Shown piece after piece: positions 33,896-42,149 of a DNA stretch of 64,000 bases (positions within the stretch are counted from its first letter, which is position 1; the number at the start of each line of letters is the position of its first letter). Under the pieces are notes generated by a model. It was not told the DNA's origin and made no database searches. It worked only from the letters and a program-made list of their open reading frames with translations. Origin of the DNA: Acidobacteriota bacterium (GTDB taxonomy: Bacteria > Acidobacteriota > Vicinamibacteria > Vicinamibacterales > SCN-69-37). The stretch is taken from positions 248,001 to 312,000 of the forward strand of contig JADYYY010000010.1 of the NCBI GenBank assembly GCA_020853395.1, given 5' to 3'. Made by a program: the position numbers and the translations under genes.

Positions 33896-35047
33896 CTAAG
33901 TTCCAGTGAAGAGCGCCATCGCACGAGGCACGAGCACGTCCCAACTGAAGTGCTCGATGGCCCAGGCGCGAGCCTGCTCGCCGAGCCGCGCACGCCGGAC
34001 GGGATCCTCGAGCAGATCGATGCACGCAGCCGCCAGCGGCTCCGGCTCCTCGCACGCGATCCGCACCCCGGTGATCCCATCGCGCATCGTCTCGCCCGTA
34101 CCGCCCGACGTGCCGGTGACGACCGGGCGCCCGCACGCCTGAGCCTCGAGCAGCACGATGCCAAACCCCTCGAAATCCCACCCGACCTGGCGATTCGGCA
34201 ACGCGAAGAGGTCGCACTGCTGGTACAGCTCGACGAGCGCGGCATCGTCCGCGACGCCGACGAACTGGACGCAGTCGGATACGCCGAGCGAGGCCGCCAG
34301 CGACTCGAGCGCGGCGCGCTCCCATCCTTCGCCGGCCATGGCGTAGCGCACGTCTGGACAGCGCGCGCGAATAGCCGGCAGCGCCCGAACGAGCATGTCC
34401 TGTCCCTTCCGCCGCTGGAGCGCGCCGACGGTCAGGATCACTCGGCGCCCCTGCCATCCGAGCCTCGCCCGGACGACGGGGTCGATCGCGGCCGGCCGGA
34501 ATCGTTCGATGTCCACGCCCGGCGTCAGCACCGCGATGCGGTCGTCGGGCAGACGCCACTGCTCGATCAGCAGCCGCTTGGTGTGCTCGCTGTTCGCGAC
34601 GATCCGCTCTGCCCGGCCGAGCACGCGCGACGCGAGCCACCGAAGCTCGCGGCTGCCGGCCGCCAGCGTCAGCTCCTCGCCGTGCGCGAAGCACCAGAAC
34701 GGCACGCCGGTCAGCCGGCTCGCGATCGACGCGGCGAGGCCTTCCGGCAGACACCGGCCACAGTGAACGACGTCGCGCCGTTCGCCGCGGAGGTCGCGCA
34801 GGATCCGGCGCACGACGGCGCCGTACTGCGGCAGGCCCCTGGCCCCCCAGCTCCCGAACATCGATCCGAACCGCTCGATGGGCAGCGGCGCGGCCCGGTC
34901 GAACGCCGGCGCGCCGGCGGCCGGGCCAGCCAGCACTCGCACGTCGAGCGCCGGCAACCGCCGGTACAGTTCCCAGAGCCATCGTCCCGATCCGCCATGT
35001 CGCGGCGGAAACACCTCGGTGACGAGCAGGATCCGATGCCGACTCAC
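33896..35047 (-). CDS. GT4 family glycosyltransferase
   Basis: 383 residues from the GTG at 35047, which overlaps the previous stop (GTGA); frames starting further upstream are inside the GT2 gene. Features: ILLVTEVFPPRHGGSGRWLWEL at the N-terminus, RIVANSEHTKRLLIE, LTPGVDIERFRPAAID at the hinge, VILTVGALQRRKGQDMLVRAL, and VGWDFEGFGIVLLEAQACGRPV carrying the E-x7-E motif. The start with GGSGR is the phosphate-binding loop of GT-B enzymes. It is followed by a gap of about 130 bp to the ligase start. Confidence 0.88.
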   Translation of the reverse strand: MSRHRILLVTEVFPPRHGGSGRWLWELYRRLPALDVRVLAGPAAGAPAFDRAAPLPIERFGSMFGSWGARGLPQYGAVVRRILRDLRGERRDVVHCGRCLPEGLAASIASRLTGVPFWCFAHGEELTLAAGSRELRWLASRVLGRAERIVANSEHTKRLLIEQWRLPDDRIAVLTPGVDIERFRPAAIDPVVRARLGWQGRRVILTVGALQRRKGQDMLVRALPAIRARCPDVRYAMAGEGWERAALESLAASLGVSDCVQFVGVADDAALVELYQQCDLFALPNRQVGWDFEGFGIVLLEAQACGRPVVTGTSGGTGETMRDGITGVRIACEEPEPLAAACIDLLEDPVRRARLGEQARAWAIEHFSWDVLVPRAMALFTGT

Positions 35048-35850
35048 GCGCTGCGGCCGGTCAGATGCCGATAGAGCCACAGGTCGTCGCGCGTGAACTC
35101 GGCGGGATCCCTGACCACCTCGTCGATGTAGGGTCCGTCGTAGACCTGCAGCCGCGGCAGGAAGTCCGGGTCCTCCCAGCGATGCGGGAACATGTCGAAG
35201 AGCACGCCCGGCGTGCGATCCCACGTCGGCTTGCGTGCGTCGTGCTGCTTCGCCTGGGTCCGCCACTTCTGCCGCAGCCGCGCGGCGTGCCGCACCGTGC
35301 CGAAGTGATGCACCGCGATCGCGGCGTCGGCGGGTGCGGGCGGGTCGTCCGTGCGGCCGATCTCGCGGACGTTCGCGCCGTCTCCCCACACCTCGATCGT
35401 CGGCAGGTTGCGATGGATCCGCCAGCCGGTCTGCGGGGTGATCTCCGGCAAGTCGGCGATGAAGACGCGGTAATTCCCGTAGAAGTGCGTGAACCGCACC
35501 GGCAGGATCGCCTGGTCGGTCGTCTCGATGAGCCGCCGCAGCCGGCCGAACTCCCATTCGGGGATGAACTCGTCGCAGTCGAGCAGCACGCACCAGTCGC
35601 CCGTGCAGCGCGCGCGCGCGTCGTTCTTGAACTTGCGATGCCAGGCATTCGGGTCCGACCGGTCCTCCCGCTGCCGGACGACCTGGATCTTCGGGTCGAT
35701 CTGCGTGATCGCCTCGTACGTCCCATCGTCGCTGTACCCTTCGACCACGACGATCTCGTCGGCGAGCGGGACGTGATGGCGCAGCATCTGGACGACGTGG
35801 AAGTCGTAGTAGAGGCCGTTGCGGACGAACGTGTAGACCGACAGCTTCAT
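35044..35850 (-). CDS. GT2-like glycosyltransferase
   Basis: 268 residues starting at the ATG at 35850; the frame continues upstream but without motifs. It begins MKLSVYTFVRNGLYYDFHVV, then DEIVVVEGYSDDGTYEAI (GT2 DGT loop) and CVLLDCDEFIPEWEF (the D-x-D metal site written as LDCDEF). This arrangement, a GT-A transferase with only a short C-terminal domain, is seen in glycosyltransferases of the 'family 2 / beta-1,4' style in EPS clusters. The N-terminus lacks the extra helix of processive synthases. Coupled to the GT4 that follows. Confidence 0.8.
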   Translation of the reverse strand: MKLSVYTFVRNGLYYDFHVVQMLRHHVPLADEIVVVEGYSDDGTYEAITQIDPKIQVVRQREDRSDPNAWHRKFKNDARARCTGDWCVLLDCDEFIPEWEFGRLRRLIETTDQAILPVRFTHFYGNYRVFIADLPEITPQTGWRIHRNLPTIEVWGDGANVREIGRTDDPPAPADAAIAVHHFGTVRHAARLRQKWRTQAKQHDARKPTWDRTPGVLFDMFPHRWEDPDFLPRLQVYDGPYIDEVVRDPAEFTRDDLWLYRHLTGRSA

Positions 35851-35989
35851 CGAGGTTCGCGCGACGTCCCGTATTCTACGCGGCGTGGCGCTCAACCCGC
35901 CGGGACGGAACGCCGATTGAATGACGGACGGGGCTGGTGCGGGCGGACGTGTGCGATCGCGGTCACCCGTGCGAACTACTCGGCTGATT

Positions 35990-36004
35990 CGACAACTTTT
36001 GTCG
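35990..36004. promoter_or_regulatory. 15-bp dyad directly upstream of the acyltransferase start
   Basis: CGACAA-CTT-TTGTCG is a perfect inverted repeat ending 1 bp before the ATG at 36006, in the 155-bp divergent region 35851-36005. It could be a repressor site or an RNA hairpin that masks the start. A related but weaker dyad (CGACA-AA-TGTCG) is at 2005-2016. Confidence 0.35.
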
Positions 36005-36005
36005 T

Positions 36006-37208
36006 ATGGGGCACGAATATCGTGAGGACGGCCGATACGCGGCACCGGCACCCGGCCTGACCGCAACGCTCGGCCTCGTGGGGGCGCCGCGAGCGGCGCG
36101 CTACGAGACGCTCGATGCGTGGCGGGGCATCGCCTGCTTGGCGGTGGTCATGTACCACGCGGTGTTGCTGCAGCTCGCGTCCACGCCGCGCGCGGTCGGA
36201 TCGCCGGCGCGCGCGATCCTCTCGCTGCTGGGCACGTTCTCGATTGGCGTGCCGATGTTCTTCGTGATCAGCGGCTACTGCATCGCGGCCGCGGCCGACG
36301 GTGCCCGCGTCCGCGGCACCGGCATCCGGACCTACTTCGCCCGACGACTCAAGCGGATCTATCCGCCGCTCTGGGCCGCGATGGCGGTGGCGATCGCGGT
36401 GTTCATCGTGGCCGACGTCCTCACGCCGGTGCGGCTGCTCAGCCAGGAGCCCTGGATGCAGCCGCGGCCCTGGTGGTATTCGCCGTGGCAGTGGGCGGGC
36501 AATCTCACCCTCACCGAGACGTGGCGGCATCACGTCGTGGGCGACATGCGCGCGCACTTCCCGGGGCAGGCGTGGACGCTGTGCTATGAGGAGCAGTTCT
36601 ATATCCTCATGGGCCTCCTGCTGTTCTTCCCGCGCGCGCTCGCGCGCGGCGCCGCCGCCATCACGCTCTTCACGCTGGCCGTGATGCTCACCGCGCCCTT
36701 GGTGGGCTGGCCCATCGACGGCTTCTTCTTCGACGGCAACTGGCTCCCGTTCGCCGCCGGCGTCTTCGTGTACTTCGTGCAGAACTACGGCCGCGGGCGG
36801 CACGAGGTCGCGCTCGGCGCGATCCTCGTGGCGATGTTCCTGTGGGTCGCGCTGGCCACCGCTGATAAGCTGCCCACGCTCGGCGTCGGCGCCGCCTTCG
36901 CGCTCGTCCTGCTGGCCGTTAGGCGCTGGGACGGGACGCTGGCCACCGCGACCGCCGTGCGGCCGTTCGCGTGGTGCGGGCGGATGTGCTACAGCCTGTA
37001 CCTCGTGCATCAGCTCCCCGTCAAAGCCGTGGCGAACGCGGCCAGACAGATCGGCATCACGTCGGACGCCGCCACGCTCGTCGTCACCGTGCCGGCGTGC
37101 CTCGCGGTTGCCCTGGTCATCGGCTATGGCTTCTACCTGACCGTCGAACAACGGTTTCTGAATTCCCCGGCGCGCTCGCCGCGCGTGGCCGCCGCGGTGC
37201 CGGCATGA
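36006..37208 (+). CDS. Acyltransferase-3 (OafA/YrhL-like) membrane O-acyltransferase
   Basis: 400 residues, about ten membrane helices. The family signature is present: RYETLDAWRGIACLAVVMYHAV at 33-54 (with the catalytic His), TYFARRLKRIYPPLWAAM (R-R-x-x-R-I-Y-P) at about 112-130, and a C-terminal CYSLYLVHQLPVK segment. These proteins move acetyl or other acyl groups across the inner membrane to sugars of surface glycans. It starts a plus-strand block and its stop overlaps the carbamoyltransferase start (ATGA), which supports joint decoration of one glycan. No SGNH domain is fused, so a separate SGNH enzyme such as 31265-32425 might complete transfer (inference). Confidence 0.88.
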   Translation: MGHEYREDGRYAAPAPGLTATLGLVGAPRAARYETLDAWRGIACLAVVMYHAVLLQLASTPRAVGSPARAILSLLGTFSIGVPMFFVISGYCIAAAADGARVRGTGIRTYFARRLKRIYPPLWAAMAVAIAVFIVADVLTPVRLLSQEPWMQPRPWWYSPWQWAGNLTLTETWRHHVVGDMRAHFPGQAWTLCYEEQFYILMGLLLFFPRALARGAAAITLFTLAVMLTAPLVGWPIDGFFFDGNWLPFAAGVFVYFVQNYGRGRHEVALGAILVAMFLWVALATADKLPTLGVGAAFALVLLAVRRWDGTLATATAVRPFAWCGRMCYSLYLVHQLPVKAVANAARQIGITSDAATLVVTVPACLAVALVIGYGFYLTVEQRFLNSPARSPRVAAAVPA

Positions 37209-38731
37209 CGGCCCGCAGCACCTTGACGCTCGGCGTGAGCGGCGCGCGGCACAACGCGGCCATCGGCGTCTGCGCCGGCACCGATCCACTCGCCGTCTGC
37301 GAGCTGGAGCGCCTGAACCGGATCCGTGGCGCCGGCCTTCCGCACGGCGATCTGCCGGCGGACCTCGTCGACACGGTGCTGCGCGCGGCGCGCGGCCGAC
37401 GCGCCGACGTCGAGGCGTGTGTCGTCGCCGAGCCGGAGATCGAGCTGCCGGCGTCGTGGCCGCTCGTCCGCGTCGACCATCATCGGGCTCACGCCAGCGC
37501 GGCCTTCGACCTCTCGCCGTTCGAAGAGGCCGCCGTGCTGATCTGCGACCGGCGCGCTGGCAGCCCCACCAGCGTGTGGACGGCATCGCGCCACGACGGC
37601 ATTCGCGCAATCGACGAGGCCCGGGCGGTGGATTTCGCGTCGTGCTACGTCCAGGCCGCCGGCCGCTTCGGCCTGTCTCCGCGCCAACTGAACGAGCTCG
37701 AGGCGCTCGCCCGCCTCGACGAGGGCGACGACCGCTCGACGCTCGCGAGCCTGCTCCAGTACGCCGATGGCGAGCTCGTCGCGGCCGACGCGTGGGTCGA
37801 CACGATCACCTCCTGGCTCGATGCGCGCCCGGGCAATCCCGCTCATCGGGCTCGCGTGGCGGCGTCGTTCCAACGCCACCTCGGCGATCTGCTCGTGGCG
37901 CTCGCAGGCGACGTGCGCCAGTGGACGGGGCGCCGTCGCCTCTGCATCGGCGGCGGGCTCTTCTACAACACCTACTTCACGACTCGCCTTCGCCAGTGCG
38001 GGCTCTTCGACGATGTCTTCACGGCGCCGAATCCCGGCAACGCCGGGCTGTCGATCGGCGCCGTGCTGGCCGCGAGCGACCAGCCGCGCCCGTCGACCTG
38101 CGCCCGCGTGTCGCCGTTCCTCGGCCCGCAGTACTCGACCGAAGAGATCAAAGCGACGCTCGACAACTGCAAGCTCTCGTACGAGTACGTCGGCGAGCAG
38201 GACGTCGTGGACATCGCCGCCCGCGCGCTCGCGCGCGGCGAGCTCGTCGGCTGGTTCCAGGGGCGCATGGAATGGGCGCACCGGGCGCTCGGCCACCGCA
38301 GCATCCTCGCGAGCCCGCTCTCGCCCTACGTGCTCGACAATCTGAACACGTTCCTCAAACACCGCCCACGGCATCGTGCGTACGGCGTGTCGGCGCCGAT
38401 CGCCGAGACGGCCGCCTACTTCGACGGCCCGCCGGCCTCGCCGTTCATGGAGTACGAGTACCGGCCGCGCGATCCCGAGCGGTTTCGGCACGTCATGCCC
38501 GCCGGGCTCACCCGTGTCCGCGTGCAGACCGTCGACGACGAGGACCCGACCGGCCGCTTCGGCCGGTTGCACGCCGCGGTCGGCGCCATCACCGGCGTCC
38601 CGGTGCTCGTCAACACGTCGTTCAACGGGTTCCTCGAGCCGATGGTCTGCAGCCCGCGCGACGCGATTCGCGTCTTCTTCGGCACCGGCCTGGACCTCGT
38701 CGTGCTCGATCGCTTCGTGGTGCGCAAGTAG
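37205..38731 (+). CDS. NodU/CmcH-family O-carbamoyltransferase
   Basis: 508 residues. N-terminal Kae1-like domain with VDHHRAHASAAF (HHxxHA metal motif at about 93-104), LGVSGARHNAA at the start and GGGLFYN near 255. C-terminal domain with GWFQGRMEWAHRALGHRSIL and VLVNTSFNGFLEPMVCSPRDAIR. It transfers carbamoyl from carbamoyl phosphate through carbamoyl-adenylate to a hydroxyl. The usual GRMEFGPRALGNRSIL is here GRMEWAHRALGHRSIL, so Phe-Gly-Pro is replaced by Trp-Ala-His, and His-Pro motifs downstream are also altered; activity should be tested. The usual TobZ/NodU length is 550-600, so this is somewhat short. Coupled to the acyltransferase upstream. Confidence 0.85.
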   Translation: MTARSTLTLGVSGARHNAAIGVCAGTDPLAVCELERLNRIRGAGLPHGDLPADLVDTVLRAARGRRADVEACVVAEPEIELPASWPLVRVDHHRAHASAAFDLSPFEEAAVLICDRRAGSPTSVWTASRHDGIRAIDEARAVDFASCYVQAAGRFGLSPRQLNELEALARLDEGDDRSTLASLLQYADGELVAADAWVDTITSWLDARPGNPAHRARVAASFQRHLGDLLVALAGDVRQWTGRRRLCIGGGLFYNTYFTTRLRQCGLFDDVFTAPNPGNAGLSIGAVLAASDQPRPSTCARVSPFLGPQYSTEEIKATLDNCKLSYEYVGEQDVVDIAARALARGELVGWFQGRMEWAHRALGHRSILASPLSPYVLDNLNTFLKHRPRHRAYGVSAPIAETAAYFDGPPASPFMEYEYRPRDPERFRHVMPAGLTRVRVQTVDDEDPTGRFGRLHAAVGAITGVPVLVNTSFNGFLEPMVCSPRDAIRVFFGTGLDLVVLDRFVVRK

Positions 38732-40126
38732 ATGGCCCAGTCCCGCCGCTGGTTCGTGGCTGCGCTCGTCGCCGGCGCCGCGCTCCGCCTCGCGATCCTC
38801 TGGCAGACGTCGGGGCTCGGCCTGCGGATCGCCGACGAGTTCCAGTACGTGCAGCTCGCCGACAGCCTGGCCGCCGGCCGTGGCTTCGCCTGGCAGACCG
38901 GCGAGCTCACGTCGCTGCGTCCGCCGCTCTACCCCGCTATGCTGGCCGGCATCTGGTCGATCGCTGGCGCCCACAGCTTCCAGGTCGTGCGCGCGCTCCA
39001 GGCGCTGATGACGTTCGCCACCGCGTGGCTCGTCTACGACGTCGCGCGGCGTCTGTACGACGATCGGCGCACGGCCGCCCTGGCCGCCGCCGTCGTGTGG
39101 CTCTATCCCGCGCTCGTCTTCGTGAACGTCACGATGCTGACCGAGTCGCTGTTCACGCTCCTGCTCACGGCGTGGGTCTCGGCCACGGTCCGCCTGGTGC
39201 AGCGGCCATCCGTCTGGCTGGCGTGCTCGTGCGGGTTGCTGCTCGGCCTCGGCGCGCTCACCCGCAGCGTGCTCTGGCCGGTGCCGCTGCTCTTCTGCCC
39301 GCTGCTGCTCGTGCTCCTCAACGCGCCGTGGCGCCTCAAGGTGGGTACGGCCGCGCTCGTCTTCGCCGGATACGCGCTCGTCGTCGCGCCATGGGCCTGG
39401 CGGAACACCCGGCTGCAGGGCGTGCCCACGGTCGTCGATACGATGAGCGGCATGAACCTGCGGATGGGCAACTACGAGCACACGCCGGAAGATCGGATGT
39501 GGGACGCCGTCTCCGTGCAGGGTGAGCGGAGCTGGGTGCACCTGCTCTCCGAAGAACAGACGGCCGGCCTCGTCCCTTCGGCGGGCTTCACCGAGGGCAT
39601 GAAGGACAAGTGGGCGCAGCGCAAGGCGCTCGAGTACATTCGCGCGCACCCTGGCACGTTCCTTCGCCGTGCCGCGATCAAGTCCTCGGACTTCTGGGGG
39701 CTCGACCGATCGTTCGTGGCCGGTGTGCAGCAGGGGCTCTACCGTGTGCCGAGCTGGTTCTTCCTGATCGGCGCACTGGTCTCGATCGCCGGATCCGCGC
39801 TGGTCATGCTGGCCGGCGCAGCCGGGATCTGGCTCGTGCCGCCCGCCTGGCGGTTTCACATCGCGCTGCTCACGCCGATCGTGGTGGTCGCCGGCATCCA
39901 CAGCGTGGTGTTCGGCCATCCGCGCTATCACGACCCGCTCGTCCCCGTGCTGGCGATCTACGGCGCGGCGGCCGTCACGTCGCTTCGGTCACGCCAGACT
40001 TCGGTCCGAGCATCTGCCGCGCTCGGCGCCGGTCTGACTTCGATCCTTCTCGTCGGTATTTGGGTGCGTCAGATCATCGTCGTCGACGGCGAACGCATCC
40101 GCGCCCTGGTGCAGCAGTGGCTGTAG
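38732..40126 (+). CDS. ArnT-like (GT39/GT83-type) membrane glycosyltransferase
   Basis: 464 residues starting right after the stop of the carbamoyltransferase. About ten helices. The N-terminal periplasmic loop carries RIADEFQYVQLADSLAAGRG, the D-E catalytic pair of GT-C enzymes, and LRPPLYPAMLAG, a P-P-L-Y-P motif. It uses a polyprenyl-phosphate sugar as donor and works on the periplasmic side. APWAWRNTRLQG is typical of this group. The gene overlaps the next one, a protein of similar topology, by 10 bp. Confidence 0.85.
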   Translation: MAQSRRWFVAALVAGAALRLAILWQTSGLGLRIADEFQYVQLADSLAAGRGFAWQTGELTSLRPPLYPAMLAGIWSIAGAHSFQVVRALQALMTFATAWLVYDVARRLYDDRRTAALAAAVVWLYPALVFVNVTMLTESLFTLLLTAWVSATVRLVQRPSVWLACSCGLLLGLGALTRSVLWPVPLLFCPLLLVLLNAPWRLKVGTAALVFAGYALVVAPWAWRNTRLQGVPTVVDTMSGMNLRMGNYEHTPEDRMWDAVSVQGERSWVHLLSEEQTAGLVPSAGFTEGMKDKWAQRKALEYIRAHPGTFLRRAAIKSSDFWGLDRSFVAGVQQGLYRVPSWFFLIGALVSIAGSALVMLAGAAGIWLVPPAWRFHIALLTPIVVVAGIHSVVFGHPRYHDPLVPVLAIYGAAAVTSLRSRQTSVRASAALGAGLTSILLVGIWVRQIIVVDGERIRALVQQWL

Positions 40127-41490
40127 CGCGTGCTCGCCGCTACACCGTGGGCCTGTTCGCGATCGTCATGACGATCGCCATCGTGCTCCAAACCTATGGC
40201 ATGCGGTCGTGGCCGATGGCTGACGATGAAGTGCCGTCCCTGGTGGAGCTGGGGATCCTTCACATCGGCGCCGAGCAGTTCTTCTCGGTGCCGGCCACGC
40301 AAATCGGCCGTCTACCCAGAGCCGTGCCGGTCTGGTACGGCTTCCAGCGGGCAGCCATGCGATGGATGCCGCAATCGGAAGCCGGATACCGGCTGCCGTC
40401 GGTCGTTTGCGGCCTGCTCACGACGCTGCTGCTGCTCACGGTCGCCTGGCGGTGGCGAGGACCGTGGTTCGCCGCGGCGGCGGCGATCGTGCTGCTCGGA
40501 AGCCAGCCGTTCATCTATCTCCAGCAAGTGGATCGTTTCTACGGCCTGCCGCTGCTTCTGCTGCTGCTGACACAGGTCCTGATCTGGTGGCCGGGCGGGA
40601 GGCCCGGCATCGTCGCGGCCGTCGTCGTGCTCGCCGGGCTGACGGTGCTCGCCCACAACATCACCGTGCCGGTGTTCGGGCTCGGGTTCCTCGCGGCGTT
40701 GCCCCTGTTCGTTCTTCGACGCGTGCCGCGCACCGTGGTGGTGCGCTCCGCGGCGGCGGCCGTCGTGGCCGCAGGGATCTACGTCGCCTACGTCCGGCCG
40801 CTGATGCTCGGATGGCACAGCACGGGAAACCCGACGCCCGTGCTCGTGTCGTTCGTCGCGCACGCCGGTACGCCGGCGCTGGCGCTCGGGTTGCTCGGCG
40901 CCTGGCTCGGCCTGTCTCGCCGCGACACGCCGGCGCTCATCCCGTGGAGTGCGGCCGTCCTGGCCGGCAGCTTCTGCCTGTTTCAACTGACGGCCGGGTC
41001 GATGAGCTGGAACCCGCGGTATTTTCTCTTCTACCTGCCGGCGCTGTGGATGCTGGCGGCGTACGCCATGGCTGTCGTCGCCGAGCGGCTCGGCGGCGGC
41101 GCGACTGCCGCGGCGTGGTATGCCGCGGTCGGGCTGATGCTCGCGCCGTCGATTCTCAGCCATCTGGCGGACGGCTCGCGGCACGACTACCGGCGCGCGG
41201 CCGAGGTGATCCGGGCGCAGCACGTCGAGGCGCCGATTCTCTCCGACGACGCCGAGACGATCTCGTACTACTTGCCGGCCGAGCTCCGGCAGCGGCTCGC
41301 CGTGCGCACGAAGGTCACGACGCCGCCGGTCGAATCGTTCTTCCTCGTCGCGCGGTCCAACGCGTGGATGCCGCAGCCGTCCGTGCCGGGCCGGCGTATC
41401 GACCTGCTAGCCGAAATCTCGCGCCGCCGGTTCGATCAGTTCTCACACGTGCTGCGGGTGTACCGCGTGGGTCCGGCTGAGGCACCCTGA
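40117..41490 (+). CDS. GT39-like polytopic membrane glycosyltransferase
   Basis: 457 residues from the GTG at 40117, which overlaps the previous stop; a frame continuing upstream is inside the ArnT-like gene. First helix GLFAIVMTIAIVLQTYG, then MADDEVPSLVELGILH (D-D-E, the GT-C catalytic loop) and FYGLPLLLLLLTQVL. C-terminal WNPRYFLFYLPALWMLAAY, then a soluble tail (RRAAEVIRAQHVEAPILSDD). Sequence is distant from its neighbour, so it is a separate enzyme, probably using a polyprenyl-linked sugar. The downstream 640 bp to the next gene is the repeat region. Confidence 0.75.
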   Translation: MAVARARRYTVGLFAIVMTIAIVLQTYGMRSWPMADDEVPSLVELGILHIGAEQFFSVPATQIGRLPRAVPVWYGFQRAAMRWMPQSEAGYRLPSVVCGLLTTLLLLTVAWRWRGPWFAAAAAIVLLGSQPFIYLQQVDRFYGLPLLLLLLTQVLIWWPGGRPGIVAAVVVLAGLTVLAHNITVPVFGLGFLAALPLFVLRRVPRTVVVRSAAAAVVAAGIYVAYVRPLMLGWHSTGNPTPVLVSFVAHAGTPALALGLLGAWLGLSRRDTPALIPWSAAVLAGSFCLFQLTAGSMSWNPRYFLFYLPALWMLAAYAMAVVAERLGGGATAAAWYAAVGLMLAPSILSHLADGSRHDYRRAAEVIRAQHVEAPILSDDAETISYYLPAELRQRLAVRTKVTTPPVESFFLVARSNAWMPQPSVPGRRIDLLAEISRRRFDQFSHVLRVYRVGPAEAP

Positions 41491-42131
41491 CCGCGTGCAC
41501 CGCGCTCGCGCGACGACCCGTCCGGTGTCCGCGACGCGCTGCTGAGTGCCGTGATGGCCATGCGCGAACCGTGAGCGCCCTGCTCGACATGGTGATGCGC
41601 TTGCTCGAGGTTGTGCGGGCTCTGCCCGGGGCTGCGAGGGCTCTGCCCGTGACCGTGAGCGCGCTGCTCGGCGCGGTGAGGCTCCTGTTCGCCTCTGTGA
41701 GGGGCCTCCTCGCCGCGGTGGCGGCCCGGCTCTCGGCCGTGAGGGCCCCGCTCGGCATCGTGAGGGCCCGGCTCTGGACCGCGAAGGCCCTGCTCGGCAC
41801 CGTCACGGGCTCGCTCGGCGCCGTGATGGCCCTGCTCGGCGCCCTGACGACGCTGCTGGCCTCTCTTCATGTGCTGTTGAGAGGCCTGATGCCGCTGACC
41901 GGCGCCGTGATGCCGTTGCTCACGAGCACGATGACGCTGCTCGGGGTGGCGCGTCCATAAAGTCTTCCCTGGAGCCGACATCCAGCCCCGTCGAGTTCAG
42001 CCAGGCGTGATGACCGGTCGCAACCCCTTGCAACATCACAGTTTATCGTGTTGCCATGGCGACTCCTGCAGCGGTGCGTCGCTTGCTGTCATGGTCACGC
42101 CGTGCCATCCTCCGTGCTGCCACATCCGGCG
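41491..42131. other. Gene-poor stretch with minisatellite, downstream of the GT39-like gene
   Basis: About 640 bp. The first 40 bp and the last 180 bp are unique and show no motif. The middle, 41531-41951, is the tandem repeat described separately. The last part, 41961-42131, must carry any promoter or SD for the GtrB-GtrA gene. No terminator was found. Confidence 0.5.
41531..41951 (+). repeat. Degenerate 21-bp tandem repeat (minisatellite), about 20 units
   Basis: Eighteen in-register 21-bp units cover 41571-41948; two 20-bp units lie just before. The approximate unit is GTGAGGGCCCTGCTCGGCGC plus one base. It reads VRALLGA in the plus frame, with Val at position 1, Leu at 4 and 5, small residues at 6 and 7. 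All three registers give open frames on one or both strands: plus 41571-41960 (129 aa, heptad hydrophobic) and minus 41436-41981 (heptads like EQGHHGA). With no SD before the GTG at 41571, coding status is unresolved. It is not a CRISPR, since there are no constant repeats with spacers. Confidence 0.75.
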
Positions 42132-42149
42132 ATGAGCGCTCAGGGAGCC

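Noticed and set aside
37133-39931. Minus-strand open frame of more than 900 codons
   Set aside because: Lies opposite clear carbamoyltransferase and ArnT-like genes; composition is Arg/His/Gln-rich with no motif.
41531-41951. Possible CRISPR array
   Set aside because: No constant repeat with unique spacers, no cas genes; it is a degenerate 21-bp tandem repeat.
41571-41960. Call the plus-strand heptad frame a protein-coding gene
   Set aside because: No SD, frames open on both strands because the period is a multiple of three; coding cannot be supported from sequence alone.
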